The notes beneath the pieces are model-generated. The model was not told the origin of the DNA. It made no database searches and saw only the letters and a list, made by a program, of their open reading frames with translations. Positions 25,454 to 35,150 of a stretch of DNA of 64,000 nucleotides are shown here, in pieces. How positions within the stretch are numbered: position 1 is the first letter of the stretch; each line of letters begins with the position of its first letter. The DNA is from Microbacterium laevaniformans (GTDB lineage: Bacteria; Actinomycetota; Actinomycetes; Actinomycetales; Microbacteriaceae): contig NZ_JAFBCE010000001.1 in the NCBI RefSeq assembly GCF_016907555.1, positions 2,914,001 to 2,978,000 on the forward strand. Reading direction: 5' to 3'. A program made the position numbers and the translations under genes.

Positions 25454-26359
25454 ATGGATGAGAACCAGGGACTGCTCGCGGTGGATGCCGCGGGCCTGCG
25501 CAAGAGCTTCGGCAGTGTCCGAGCGGTGGAGAGCGTCGATCTGCGGGTGCGCCCGGGCGAGATCGTCGCCTTCCTGGGCCCGAACGGCGCCGGCAAGACG
25601 ACGACCATCGACATGCTGCTGGGCCTGTCGGACCCCGACGGGGGCGCGGTGCGCGTGTTCGGCGAGAGCCCGCGCGCGGCCATCTCGCACGGCCTCGTCT
25701 CGGCGGTGTTGCAGACCGGCGGCCTGCTGAAGGACATCACGGTGCGCGAGACGCTCGCGCTCACGGCGAGCCTGTTCGCCGACACGCGTCCGATCGAGGA
25801 GGTCATGCAGCGCGCGGGCATCAGCGACCTGAGGAGCCGCCGGGTCGGCCTGTGCTCGGGCGGCCAGCAGCAGCGACTGCGCTTCGCGATGGCGCTGCTC
25901 AGCGACCCCGGACTGCTGATCCTCGACGAGCCCACGACCGGCATGGACGTCGAGGGGCGCCGCGCCTTCTGGAGCGCGATCCGCGCCGATGCCGCCCGCG
26001 GGCGCACGGTGCTGTTCGCGACGCATTACCTCGACGAGGCCGATGAGTACGCCGACCGCATCGTGCTGATGAGCCGCGGGCGCATCGTCGCCGACGGCTC
26101 CACCGCCGAGATCAAGAACCTCGTCTCCGGTCGCATCGTCCGCGCCACCCTGCCCGGCGCCGACCCGGCGCGGCTCGCCGGCCTTCCCGGCGTCGACGAC
26201 GTCGAGTTCGCCGGCGACCGCATCAGCATCCACACGAAGAACTCGGATGCCGTCGCCCGCCACCTCCTCACCGAGACGGCGGCCCGCGACGTCGAGATCA
26301 CGTCCCAGAACCTCGAGAGCGTCTTCCTCGCCCTCACCTCCGAAGGAGCCTCCGCATGA
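25454..26359 (+). CDS. ABC-2 exporter ATPase
   Basis: 301 residues from ATG 25454. Walker A GPNGAGKTTT, signature CSGGQQQR (degenerate first Leu), Walker B LLILDEPTTGMD and switch His in ATHYLDEADEYAD mark the DrrA/CcmA family. The C-terminal domain (ATLPGADPARLAGLPGVDDV, LESVFLAL) is typical of drug or lantibiotic exporters. Forms an operon with the overlapping permease and the following two-component system. Confidence 0.93.
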   Translation: MDENQGLLAVDAAGLRKSFGSVRAVESVDLRVRPGEIVAFLGPNGAGKTTTIDMLLGLSDPDGGAVRVFGESPRAAISHGLVSAVLQTGGLLKDITVRETLALTASLFADTRPIEEVMQRAGISDLRSRRVGLCSGGQQQRLRFAMALLSDPGLLILDEPTTGMDVEGRRAFWSAIRADAARGRTVLFATHYLDEADEYADRIVLMSRGRIVADGSTAEIKNLVSGRIVRATLPGADPARLAGLPGVDDVEFAGDRISIHTKNSDAVARHLLTETAARDVEITSQNLESVFLALTSEGASA

Positions 26360-27189
26360 GCACCGCATCCTCCGCGACGTCCGCGCTGTCGGCCGACCGG
26401 GTCACCCTCGACCGCCGCGTCCCTCCGCTCGGCGGCTTCAATCTGACCTATCTGGGCATCGAGCTCAGACGGCGCCTGCGCAATCGCCGGACGCTGTTCT
26501 TCACGATCGCCTTCCCCGTCATGATGTACGTCATCATCGGCCTTCCCCTCCGCGACGAGCAGCTCACGGCGACGCCCGTCGCCGACGGCGGCGTGTCGGT
26601 CGCGGCGTACATCATGGTGTCGATGGCGATGTACGGCGCCATGATGTCGGCCACGCAGACCGGCGCGGCCGTCGCCCTGGAACGCACGCAAGGCTGGAGC
26701 CGGCAGCTGCGGCTGACCCCGCTGAACCCGCTCGTCAACATCATCATCAAGATGATCGCGGGCATGGTGCTGGGCCTTCTCGCGGTCGTCGCCACATATG
26801 CGGCCGGCGCGATCAGCGGCATCCAGCTCAGCGCCGGGCAGTGGATCGGCACGGGACTGGTCGGCTGGGTGCTCGCGAGCGCCGTCTTCACGACCCTCGG
26901 GCTGTTCGTCGGCTACCTCATGCCGAGTGAGAACGCCGCGCAGGTGACGAGTCTGATCGTCGTCTTCCTGTCGTTCCTCGGCGGCCTGTTCTACCCGCTC
27001 AGCAGCATGCCCGACTTCATGCAGACGATCGCGAAGTTCACGCCCGTCTACGGCATCGGCGAGCTCGTCCGCTCACCGCTGACCGGCGAGAGCTTCGACG
27101 CGATGTGGCTGGTCAACGCGCTCGTCTGGCTCGTGCTGTTCGTCGCCGGCACGACGTGGGCGTTCCGGCGCGACACGAAGCGCGTGTGA
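26356..27189 (+). CDS. ABC-2 exporter permease
   Basis: 277 residues, ATG overlapping the ATPase stop by 4 bases. Six membrane segments with the amphipathic ELRRRLRNRRTLFFTIAFPV start and LGGLFYPLSSMPDFMQTIAKFTPVY region characteristic of ABC2_membrane proteins of DrrB type. Probably exports a hydrophobic compound or peptide together with the ATPase. An antibiotic or stress response is the usual context. Confidence 0.92.
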   Translation: MSTASSATSALSADRVTLDRRVPPLGGFNLTYLGIELRRRLRNRRTLFFTIAFPVMMYVIIGLPLRDEQLTATPVADGGVSVAAYIMVSMAMYGAMMSATQTGAAVALERTQGWSRQLRLTPLNPLVNIIIKMIAGMVLGLLAVVATYAAGAISGIQLSAGQWIGTGLVGWVLASAVFTTLGLFVGYLMPSENAAQVTSLIVVFLSFLGGLFYPLSSMPDFMQTIAKFTPVYGIGELVRSPLTGESFDAMWLVNALVWLVLFVAGTTWAFRRDTKRV

Positions 27190-27213
27190 GCCGCGCGTCC
27201 TACAGTGAGATCC

Positions 27214-28386
27214 GTGACCGCACTCACCGGCGGCGGCCCGTCGCACGACTTCGGCGAACCGCGCTGGAACATCCAGCCGACCGACGGCACGTCGCCGCGC
27301 ACGGTGAAGGGGATCCTCACCGGGCGCGGCGCCGTGCGCTGGTACACGGGGTCGGCGCTGTCGATGATCTGGCTGCTCACCTTCATCCCGATCCTCACCG
27401 CCGACGGGCCGGTACGGGCGATCGTCCCGCTGACGCTGCTGGCGGTCTTCGCGGTCGGGTTCCTCGTGGGCGCCCCGCTCGCGTGGGCACCCCGCGCGAC
27501 GCGGCATCGGCTGCTGCCAGCCGCCGCGCTCTTCGTGTTCTCCTTCTCGCTGTTCCCCTGGGCGGGGTGGGAGGTGCGCGGCCTGTGGACGTACGTCGGC
27601 GTGCTGGTGGGCATGGCGGTGCTGCCGCTGCGCCTCACCTGGCTGCTGCTGTTCGCCCTCGGCGCGGCATCCCTCCTCGCCGGCGTCGCGCTGAACGGCT
27701 GGAACGAGGACATCCTCTGGATCCCCGCGATACTCATCTCCATCTCCGCCATGATGGCCGCCTTCGCCCGCAACATCGCCGCGATGAACGAGTTGCGTGC
27801 GACGCGCGATCAGATGGCGACGATGGCGGTCGAGCGCGAGCGCAGCCGGGTCGCCCGCGATCTGCACGACATCCTCGGGCACTCGCTCACCGTCATCACC
27901 GTCAAGACCGAACTGGCCGGGCGCCTCATCGACGTCGATCCCGAGCGCGCCCGTACGGAGATCGCCGAGGTCGAGCAGCTCGCCCGCGGCGCGCTGACCG
28001 ATGTGCGCGCCACCGTCGCCGGCTACCGCGGAGTCAGCATCTCCGGTGAGCTTGCCGCGGCACGGGCGGCGCTCGAGGCGGCGGGCATCGAGGCGCAGCT
28101 GCCCGGCTCGACCGACATGCTGCCGGCGGACAGGCGGGAGCTCGCGGGATGGGTCGTGCGCGAGGGCGTCACGAACGTCATCCGGCACGCGCAGGCCTCG
28201 CGCTGCCGCATCGAGCTGACCGCTCGCGCCGTCGCGATCTGCGACGACGGCGTCGGACCGAGGGCGGACGAGGCCGTCGGCGGCAACGGGCTCGTCGGCA
28301 TCCGAGAGCGCGTCGAGAGCGCCGGCGGCCGGCTCACGATCGGGCGCAGCGACCTCGGCGGGTTCCTCCTGAAGGCGACGCTGTGA
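27214..28386 (+). CDS. Sensor histidine kinase, NarL/DesK type
   Basis: 390 residues from GTG 27214; a TACAGT -10 element (27201-27206) ends 7 bases before it, suggesting a leaderless mRNA. An alternative GTG at 27205 overlaps that element. Several membrane segments (residues about 40-190) precede a HisKA_3 domain with phospho-acceptor His in ERSRVARDLHDILGHSLTVI, and an ATPase domain with N box (VREGVTNVIRHAQASRC) and G boxes (DDGVG, GNGLVGIRERV). No extracellular sensor domain, so the membrane segments or the exporter itself may sense the signal. Confidence 0.93.
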   Translation: MTALTGGGPSHDFGEPRWNIQPTDGTSPRTVKGILTGRGAVRWYTGSALSMIWLLTFIPILTADGPVRAIVPLTLLAVFAVGFLVGAPLAWAPRATRHRLLPAAALFVFSFSLFPWAGWEVRGLWTYVGVLVGMAVLPLRLTWLLLFALGAASLLAGVALNGWNEDILWIPAILISISAMMAAFARNIAAMNELRATRDQMATMAVERERSRVARDLHDILGHSLTVITVKTELAGRLIDVDPERARTEIAEVEQLARGALTDVRATVAGYRGVSISGELAAARAALEAAGIEAQLPGSTDMLPADRRELAGWVVREGVTNVIRHAQASRCRIELTARAVAICDDGVGPRADEAVGGNGLVGIRERVESAGGRLTIGRSDLGGFLLKATL

Positions 28387-28988
28387 TCCGCCTGCTCATC
28401 GCCGACGATCAGGCACTCGTGCGCGGCGCCCTGTCGGCCCTGCTCGGTCTCGAACCCGACATCGAGGTGGTCGCCGAGGTGGGTCGCGGTGACGAGGTCG
28501 TGGATGCCGCCGTGCGATCGGCTGCGGACGTCGCCCTGCTCGACATCGAGATGCCGGGGATGGACGGGATCGCGGCGGCATCCGCGCTGCGCAGCGCCCT
28601 GCCGACCTGCCGGACGCTCATCGTGACCACCTTCGGGCGGCCGGGGTATCTGACGCGTGCGATGCGGGCGGGAGCGTCCGGCTTCGTCGTGAAGGACACG
28701 CCCGCGGCACAGCTCGCCGACGCCGTCCGACGGGTGGCGCAGGGGCTGCGGGTCGTCGATCCCGCCCTCGCCGCCGACTCGCTCGCGCAGGGCGAGTCTC
28801 CCCTGACGGCCCGCGAGACCGATGTGCTCGCGGTGGCCCGGACAGGCGGCTCGATCGCCGACATCGCGCAGATGCTGCACCTGAGCGAGGGCACGGTGCG
28901 CAACCATCTCTCCATGGCGATCGGCAAGACGGGTGCCCGCAACCGCGCCGACGCCGTGCGGGTCGCCGACGAGAACGGCTGGCTCTAG
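28383..28988 (+). CDS. NarL/DesR-type response regulator
   Basis: 201 residues from GTG 28383, overlapping the kinase stop (GTGA). Receiver with DDQ, phospho-acceptor Asp in VALLDIEMPGMDG, Lys in VVKDTPA; LuxR HTH LTARETDVLAVARTGGSIADIAQMLHLSEGTVRNHLSMAIGKTGARNRADAVRVA. It would be phosphorylated by the adjacent kinase and regulate the exporter operon. Confidence 0.95.
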   Translation: MIRLLIADDQALVRGALSALLGLEPDIEVVAEVGRGDEVVDAAVRSAADVALLDIEMPGMDGIAAASALRSALPTCRTLIVTTFGRPGYLTRAMRAGASGFVVKDTPAAQLADAVRRVAQGLRVVDPALAADSLAQGESPLTARETDVLAVARTGGSIADIAQMLHLSEGTVRNHLSMAIGKTGARNRADAVRVADENGWL

Positions 28989-29014
28989 CCGCGGCATCCG
29001 GCGCCTCCCCCCTC

Positions 29015-29089
29015 ACCGCGAGACACGCGCTGCGCACCCAGACACGCGCTGTGCACCGGTGTCTCGGTGCACGCGTGGTGTCTCGCGGT
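29015..29089. repeat. Nested hairpin with duplicated arms
   Basis: Outer arms ACCGCGAGACAC (29015-29026) and GTGTCTCGCGGT (29078-29089) are perfect. The left arm unit AGACACGCGCTG is repeated directly at 29040. Facing inverted copies GGTGTCTC and GGTGCACGCG lie between the arms. The element sits between convergent genes (response regulator and DUF779) and could act as a two-way terminator. Confidence 0.65.
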
Positions 29090-29125
29090 TCGCGGGGCGG
29101 TTCGCGGCGCGGCGGCGGGCCGCCG

Positions 29126-29509
29126 TCAGCGCAGGCCGAAGTGGTCGAGTTCGGCGTCGTCCAGCATCCGCGAGCGGATGAGGAAGCGCATGCCGGTCGG
29201 CCCCTCGACGCTGAAGCCCGCGCCGCGGCCCGGAACGACGTCGATCGTGAGGTGCGTGTACTTCCAGTACTCGAACTGCGATGCGGAGATGAAGACCTCG
29301 ATGGGGTCGTCCAGCCCCACGTCGAGGTCGCCGAGTTTCACGTCCGACGGCCCGGTGAGGAACATCCCGACGGGGTAGCACATGGGTGCGCTGCCGTCGC
29401 AGCATCCGCCGGACTGGTGGAACATGAGCTTGCCGTGCTGCGCCGTGAGCTGACGCAGGAGGGATGCCGCGGCATCCGTCACCGCGACCCTGCTGAGTGT
29501 GGCCGTCAT
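29126..29509 (-). CDS. DUF779 protein, partner of aldehyde dehydrogenase
   Basis: 127 residues from ATG 29509 (ribosome-binding site AAAGGGG). Contains FHQSGGCCDGSAPMCYPVG, FISASQFEYWKYTHLTIDVV and GRGAGFSVEGPTGMRFLIRS, typical of DUF779 proteins, which lie next to aldehyde dehydrogenase genes. The clustered Cys residues could bind metal or thiol intermediates. Function not established. Separated from the dehydrogenase only by a hairpin. Confidence 0.9.
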   Translation of the reverse strand: MTATLSRVAVTDAAASLLRQLTAQHGKLMFHQSGGCCDGSAPMCYPVGMFLTGPSDVKLGDLDVGLDDPIEVFISASQFEYWKYTHLTIDVVPGRGAGFSVEGPTGMRFLIRSRMLDDAELDHFGLR

Positions 29510-29528
29510 GACCGACCCCTTTCTCTGC

Positions 29529-29586
29529 CGAGACACGACCTGCCGCCCGAAACGCACGGGCGTCTGGGGCGGCAGGTCGTGTCTCG
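29529..29586. terminator. 20-bp perfect hairpin between aldehyde dehydrogenase and DUF779 genes
   Basis: Arms at 29529-29548 and 29567-29586 are exact inverted copies (CGAGACACGACCTGCCGCCC and its complement) around an 18-base loop. It lies 3' of the aldehyde dehydrogenase gene and 19 bases before the start of DUF779 on the same strand, so it may attenuate transcription or stabilise the dehydrogenase mRNA. Confidence 0.7.
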
Positions 29587-29601
29587 CCGATGTGTCTCGA
29601 C

Positions 29602-31149
<1,548 letters not shown>

Positions 31150-31223
31150 GGTGTCTCCTTCGACAGTGCATGGTCCGCGGCATCCCCGCCGCGTTCGGAT
31201 GCGCCGACGGTACGCACCGCAAC

Positions 31224-31240
31224 GTTGCATCCCGTTGCAT
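31224..31240. promoter_or_regulatory. Direct repeat GTTGCAT upstream of aldehyde dehydrogenase
   Basis: GTTGCAT occurs twice, 10 bases apart (one helical turn), 75-91 bases upstream of the dehydrogenase ATG, a common place for activator binding. The regulator is not identified; the GAF-domain protein at 35151-36479 is a candidate. Confidence 0.35.
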
Positions 31241-31287
31241 GGGCGGCTGGCGCCGCGGCATCCGCGTGGCTTGCGCCCCGGCATCCG

Positions 31288-31360
31288 CCGCGAGAAACAC
31301 GTTGCGTGCCGAGAAACCCCTGCGTGGGGTGTTTCTCGGCGCGAGAGTGGTTTCTCGCGG
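31288..31360. repeat. Nested hairpin with duplicated arms
   Basis: Outer arms CCGCGAGAAAC (31288-31298) and GTTTCTCGCGG (31350-31360) are perfect. Inner arms CCGAGAAAC (31309-31317) and GTTTCTCGG (31331-31339) repeat the same motif. The layout equals that at 29015-29089, but the arm sequence is changed. It lies between the MarR gene 3' end and the dehydrogenase promoter. Confidence 0.65.
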
Positions 31361-31389
31361 TGGGGGTGGGGGTGGGGCGGGATGCCGGG

Positions 31390-31881
31390 TCAGTCGTGGC
31401 CGAGGGCGGCGAGCCAGCGGCGGGAGGCGTCGCGCAGGGCGGCGGCGTCGCCCGCGTGCAGGAGCGCGAGAAGGCGGTGCTCGTTGGCGAGGTGGGCCGT
31501 GAACGCGCGGTCGATGAGCTCGACGCCCTCGGGGGTGAGGCGCACGAGGCGCCGGCGGCGATCGTCCTCGGCATCCGTGCGGACGACGAGGCCGCGCTCG
31601 ATCAGGCGGTCGACACGCTTGGTGAGCCCGCCGGTGGTGACCATCGTGTGGTCGGCCAGTTCGCCCGCCGGCAGCTCGTACGGCGCACCGGCGCGGCGAA
31701 GGGATGCCAGGAGGTCGAACTCCGCCTCGCTCAGCCCGAACTGCGCGTAGACGGCGGTCAGCTCCGCCGTCAGCGCCGCGGCAAGACGATGAAGACGGCC
31801 GATCACGCCCTGCGGCGACGGATCGAGATCGGGACGCTCGCGGCGCCACTGCTCCTGGACGAGGTCGACGTGATCCTGCAC
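31390..31881 (-). CDS. MarR-family transcriptional regulator
   Basis: 163 residues from GTG 31881. TAAAGT ends 7 bases before, so the transcript is probably leaderless; the frame to 31986 is rejected because it would cross the promoter and operators. The MarR winged helix is evident: FGLSEAEFDLLASLRRAGAP, ADHTMVTTGGLTKRVDRLIE, wing VVRTDAEDDRRRRLVRLTPEG. Two CTTCCGYGGAAG palindromes in the divergent promoter are likely its operators, controlling itself and the EamA transporter. Confidence 0.9.
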   Translation of the reverse strand: MQDHVDLVQEQWRRERPDLDPSPQGVIGRLHRLAAALTAELTAVYAQFGLSEAEFDLLASLRRAGAPYELPAGELADHTMVTTGGLTKRVDRLIERGLVVRTDAEDDRRRRLVRLTPEGVELIDRAFTAHLANEHRLLALLHAGDAAALRDASRRWLAALGHD

Positions 31882-31888
31882 GCCGTCG

Positions 31889-31928
31889 ACTTTACCTTCC
31901 GCGGAAGCTATATTCTCTTCCGTGGAAG
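31889..31928. promoter_or_regulatory. Divergent leaderless promoters with two MarR operators
   Basis: CTTCCGCGGAAG (31896-31907) and CTTCCGTGGAAG (31917-31928) are 12-bp near-identical palindromes with centres 21 bases apart. TATATT (31909-31914) is placed 7 bases before the plus GTG start. ACTTTA (31889-31894, TAAAGT on the minus strand) is placed 7 bases before the minus GTG start. Each operator would cover a -10 element or start site. Confidence 0.7.
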
Positions 31929-32839
31929 ATAAAAGGCTGCGATGGGTTCTCGTGACGGCGATCGCCTCCGTCGCCTGGGGGAGCACCTACTTCGTGACGC
32001 GTCATGTGCTGCCGCCCGACGCGGCGCTGTGGGGCGCGGTCATCCGGTGCCTGCCGGCGGGGCTTCTCGTGCTGCTCGTCACCCGGCGACTGCCGCGCGG
32101 CGCGTGGTGGTGGCGCTCGGTCGTGCTCGGCGGTCTCACCGTCGGGGGCCTCAACGTGCTCGTCTACGTCGCCGCACAGCGCCTCGCGACGAGTCTGGCC
32201 GCGACGATCATGTCCACCTCGGCGGCGGCGCTGCTGCTGCTCAGCTGGGTGCTGCTGCGGCAGCGGCCGGCGCTCCGGGCGGCGCTCGGCGCGTCGCTCG
32301 GCATCGTCGGCGTGGTCATCATGCTGCAGCCCGGCGGAGGGGATGCCGACGGGTGGGGCATCGCGGCATCCATCGTGGCGATGCTCTCCTCATCGCTCGG
32401 CTTCGTACTGACGACGCGGTGGGGAGCGGACGTGCCACCCCTGACGATGACGGCGTGGCAGCTCATCGCCGGCTCCCTCGTCGTGGCGCCGGTCGCGATC
32501 ATCGTGGAGGGTGCACCGCCGCCCCTCGATGGACCGGCGCTGCTCGGGTTCGCGTACATCATCCTCGTCGCCACGGCGGTCGCCTACGCCGCGTGGTTCA
32601 CCGGGCTGTCGCGGCTGCCCGGCGCGGTCGTCGGCGTGATCGGGCTGCTCAATCCCGTGACCGGTGTGCTCCTGGGCGTCGTCGTCGCGCACGAGCCGTT
32701 CGGTCCCGCGCAGATCGTCGGCCTCGCGCTCGTCGTGGTCGGGGTGCTCATCGGCACCCTCGCGCCCACCGCTCCGGGGCCCGGTCCCCGGCCAGCGCCC
32801 CAGCCGCTCGTCAGAGGTGGGCGTCGACGGCGCGCGTGA
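31922..32839 (+). CDS. EamA/DMT-family transporter
   Basis: 305 residues from GTG 31922, the predicted transcription start (leaderless). Ten predicted membrane segments in two EamA repeats; the first begins WVLVTAIASVAWGSTYFVTR, the second near GWGIAASIVAMLSSSLGFVL. Drug/metabolite exporters of this family include RhtA and YdcZ-like proteins. Under control of the divergent MarR, it probably exports a toxic compound or amino acid. The 3' end overlaps that of malQ by 29 bases. Confidence 0.92.
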   Translation: MEDKRLRWVLVTAIASVAWGSTYFVTRHVLPPDAALWGAVIRCLPAGLLVLLVTRRLPRGAWWWRSVVLGGLTVGGLNVLVYVAAQRLATSLAATIMSTSAAALLLLSWVLLRQRPALRAALGASLGIVGVVIMLQPGGGDADGWGIAASIVAMLSSSLGFVLTTRWGADVPPLTMTAWQLIAGSLVVAPVAIIVEGAPPPLDGPALLGFAYIILVATAVAYAAWFTGLSRLPGAVVGVIGLLNPVTGVLLGVVVAHEPFGPAQIVGLALVVVGVLIGTLAPTAPGPGPRPAPQPLVRGGRRRRA

Positions 32840-34946
32840 GCGCGTCGAACCGCGAGTCGTCCGCGAGCTCGTCCAGCAGCACGGCACGACCGTCCGGTCC
32901 CGCGAGCGGGATCTGCCAGTTCGGGTACTCGCGGTCGGTTCCGGGCTGGTTCTGCGCCCGGCGCTCCCCGACGGCATCCACCAGCGCCACCCCGAGCAGC
33001 TGCGAGGGGGATGCCGTGATCAGCACGTTCAGCGCCGCGATGACCTCCGCCTCGCTCGGGTCTGCGCCCAGCAGGCCGCGCTCCCGCAGCAGTGCCAGCA
33101 TGGTCGCCCGCTCGGCATCCGCGTCGGCCAGCTCCTCCTCGACCGTACGCGTCAGCAGACCGAGTCGTGCGCGAAGGGCGACGTGCTCGTCGGCCAGGTA
33201 CCCCGCGGTCGGGGGCAGGTCGTGCGTGTTGACGGTGGCCAGCAGCGATCGGCGGTACTGCTCCGGCGGACGGAAGCCGTCGCCCTCGCGCTCGAACCAC
33301 AGCACCGAGGTGCCCAGCACGCCGCGCGCCGACAGGTACTCGCGCACCCACGGCTCGACGTTGCCGAGGTCCTCGCCGATGAGCACGGCCCCGGCGCGGT
33401 CGGCCTCGAGCAGCAGCACGCCGATCATCGCCTCGTGGTCGTAGCGGACGTACGTGCCCGCGGCGGGACTCAGCCCCTCGGGGATCCACCACAGGCGGAA
33501 CAGCCCGATCACGTGGTCGATGCGCAGCGCGCCGGCGTGGCGCAGGAGCGTGCGGATCATGTCGCGCAGCGGGGCGTACCCGGCCTCGGCGAGCGCGCGC
33601 GGCAGCCACGGCGGCTGATTCCAGGTCTGGCCCTGCTGGTTGTACATGTCGGGCGGCGCGCCGACCGCCATGCCGGTCGCGTACATCTCCCGCAGCGACC
33701 ACGCGTCCGACCCCTGCGGGTGCACCCCGACGGCCAGGTCGTGCATGACACCGATCGCCATGCCCGCCGCCTTGGCTGCGGCCTGCGCATCGGCGACCTG
33801 CTGGTCGGCGATCCACTGCAGCCACACGTGGAACGCGACCCGGTCGGCCAGGCGCGTGCGCAGCTCGGCGACCAGCGGGGAGCGGATGTCGTCGACCTCG
33901 GCCGGCCTCTCGCGACCGAGGTAGTGCTCCTCGAGCGCGCACCACAGGGCGAAGTCCTGCAGCGGCTGTCCCTCGCGCGCGGCGAAGGCATCGAGCTCGG
34001 CGCGGCGCGACGGCGTCAGCGGCACCGCGAAGATCGCGTCGAGGCCGAGTCGCTTCGCGGCCCAGACCGCGTCGCGATCGATGCGGTCCGCGTCGTCGTT
34101 CATCGCTGCGACGGGGCCGCGGGCGGCCTCGACGACGGCGCGCTCGGTGGGCGTCAGGTAGGCGACCTCGCGGATGTCTTCGGGACGCACGTACAGCGGG
34201 GCCACGAAGCGGCGGGTCGCGGGGCGGTACGGCGACGGCTCGATCGGACTGGTCACCTCCGCCGCGTGCACGGGGTTGATCAGCAGGAAGTCGGCGCCGC
34301 GCTCGCCCGCGATCGCCGCGAGGTCGGCGAGATCGGCGAAGTCGCCGAGGCCCCACGATGCCCGGGAGCGGACGGAGTACAGCTGCGCCATGAGGCCCCA
34401 GCCGCGCGTACGCCCGCCACGGGCGGGCGGGTCGCCGAGGCGATCGGGCGTGATCACGAAGGGAGCGGATGCCGTGCGGTCGGCCTCGGCGCCGCCGAAC
34501 GGGCGCTGCTCCGCACGCACGGTGTGCCACCCCAGCGGCAGGTCGTCGGGTACCGGCAGCTCGACCCGCCACCGCAGGATGCCGTCCACCAGCCGCGCGG
34601 CCGGGCGCTGCTCGGGGATCGTGAGCACGCGCTCCGACCCGTCCTCGAGAGCCACCGTCACGGTCACGTCGTGCCCGTCGAAGACGTGCACCCACAGCAC
34701 GCCGACGCCGGCGCGCGTCACGAACGAGGCAGGCAGCAGTTCACGCCACACCCGCTCCTCCTCGGCGATGAGGGATGCCGTGACCGCGGCATCCGACGAG
34801 GCGTCGACGCGCATGGCCGCGAGCACCGCGCGGAGGGTGGATGCCGGGACCTGCACCCGATCGCCGAAGAACGACCAGTACTCCGTCGCGATGCCGTGCA
34901 CGGCGGCGAGGCGCACGAGGTCGGGGGTGGGCGCGTCGTCGGTCAT
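32811..34946 (-). CDS. malQ: 4-alpha-glucanotransferase (amylomaltase)
   Basis: 711 residues from ATG 34946. GH77 family: MAQLYSVRSRASWGLGDFAD, LINPVHAAE, GVMHDLAVGVHPQGSDAW (region of the catalytic Asp), RIDHVIGLFRLWWIPEG, and ADRAGAVLIGEDLGNVEPWV with the acid-base Glu. It transfers glucan chains between maltodextrins in the cytoplasm. The roughly 180-residue N-terminal extension before the GH77 domain is usual for actinobacterial enzymes. Confidence 0.96.
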   Translation of the reverse strand: MTDDAPTPDLVRLAAVHGIATEYWSFFGDRVQVPASTLRAVLAAMRVDASSDAAVTASLIAEEERVWRELLPASFVTRAGVGVLWVHVFDGHDVTVTVALEDGSERVLTIPEQRPAARLVDGILRWRVELPVPDDLPLGWHTVRAEQRPFGGAEADRTASAPFVITPDRLGDPPARGGRTRGWGLMAQLYSVRSRASWGLGDFADLADLAAIAGERGADFLLINPVHAAEVTSPIEPSPYRPATRRFVAPLYVRPEDIREVAYLTPTERAVVEAARGPVAAMNDDADRIDRDAVWAAKRLGLDAIFAVPLTPSRRAELDAFAAREGQPLQDFALWCALEEHYLGRERPAEVDDIRSPLVAELRTRLADRVAFHVWLQWIADQQVADAQAAAKAAGMAIGVMHDLAVGVHPQGSDAWSLREMYATGMAVGAPPDMYNQQGQTWNQPPWLPRALAEAGYAPLRDMIRTLLRHAGALRIDHVIGLFRLWWIPEGLSPAAGTYVRYDHEAMIGVLLLEADRAGAVLIGEDLGNVEPWVREYLSARGVLGTSVLWFEREGDGFRPPEQYRRSLLATVNTHDLPPTAGYLADEHVALRARLGLLTRTVEEELADADAERATMLALLRERGLLGADPSEAEVIAALNVLITASPSQLLGVALVDAVGERRAQNQPGTDREYPNWQIPLAGPDGRAVLLDELADDSRFDALTRAVDAHL

Positions 34947-35044
34947 GTCGATCCTCCCTCGGCGCCGGTGACGGCGTCTGCGCCCATCCTGGCATCCTCG
35001 CCCGACCCTGTCGCGCCGGGGTCGGGTCGGACGCCGCCGCGCGC

Positions 35045-35107
35045 AACTCCGCCTCAACCAACCGCCCCGCGCCCCCAGCCCACCACCACCCGCGCTCAGG
35101 CGGAGTT
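35045..35107. repeat. Hairpin with AACTCCGCCT arms
   Basis: AACTCCGCCT (35045-35054) and AGGCGGAGTT (35098-35107) are perfect inverted copies separated by 43 C-rich bases. The element lies between the GAF regulator 3' end and the malQ 5' end. It belongs to the same structural style as the nested hairpins elsewhere, but has single arms. Confidence 0.5.
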
Positions 35108-35150
35108 ACGAGCGCCGCCACCAAGCGCCGCCACCGAGCGCCGCGGGCGC

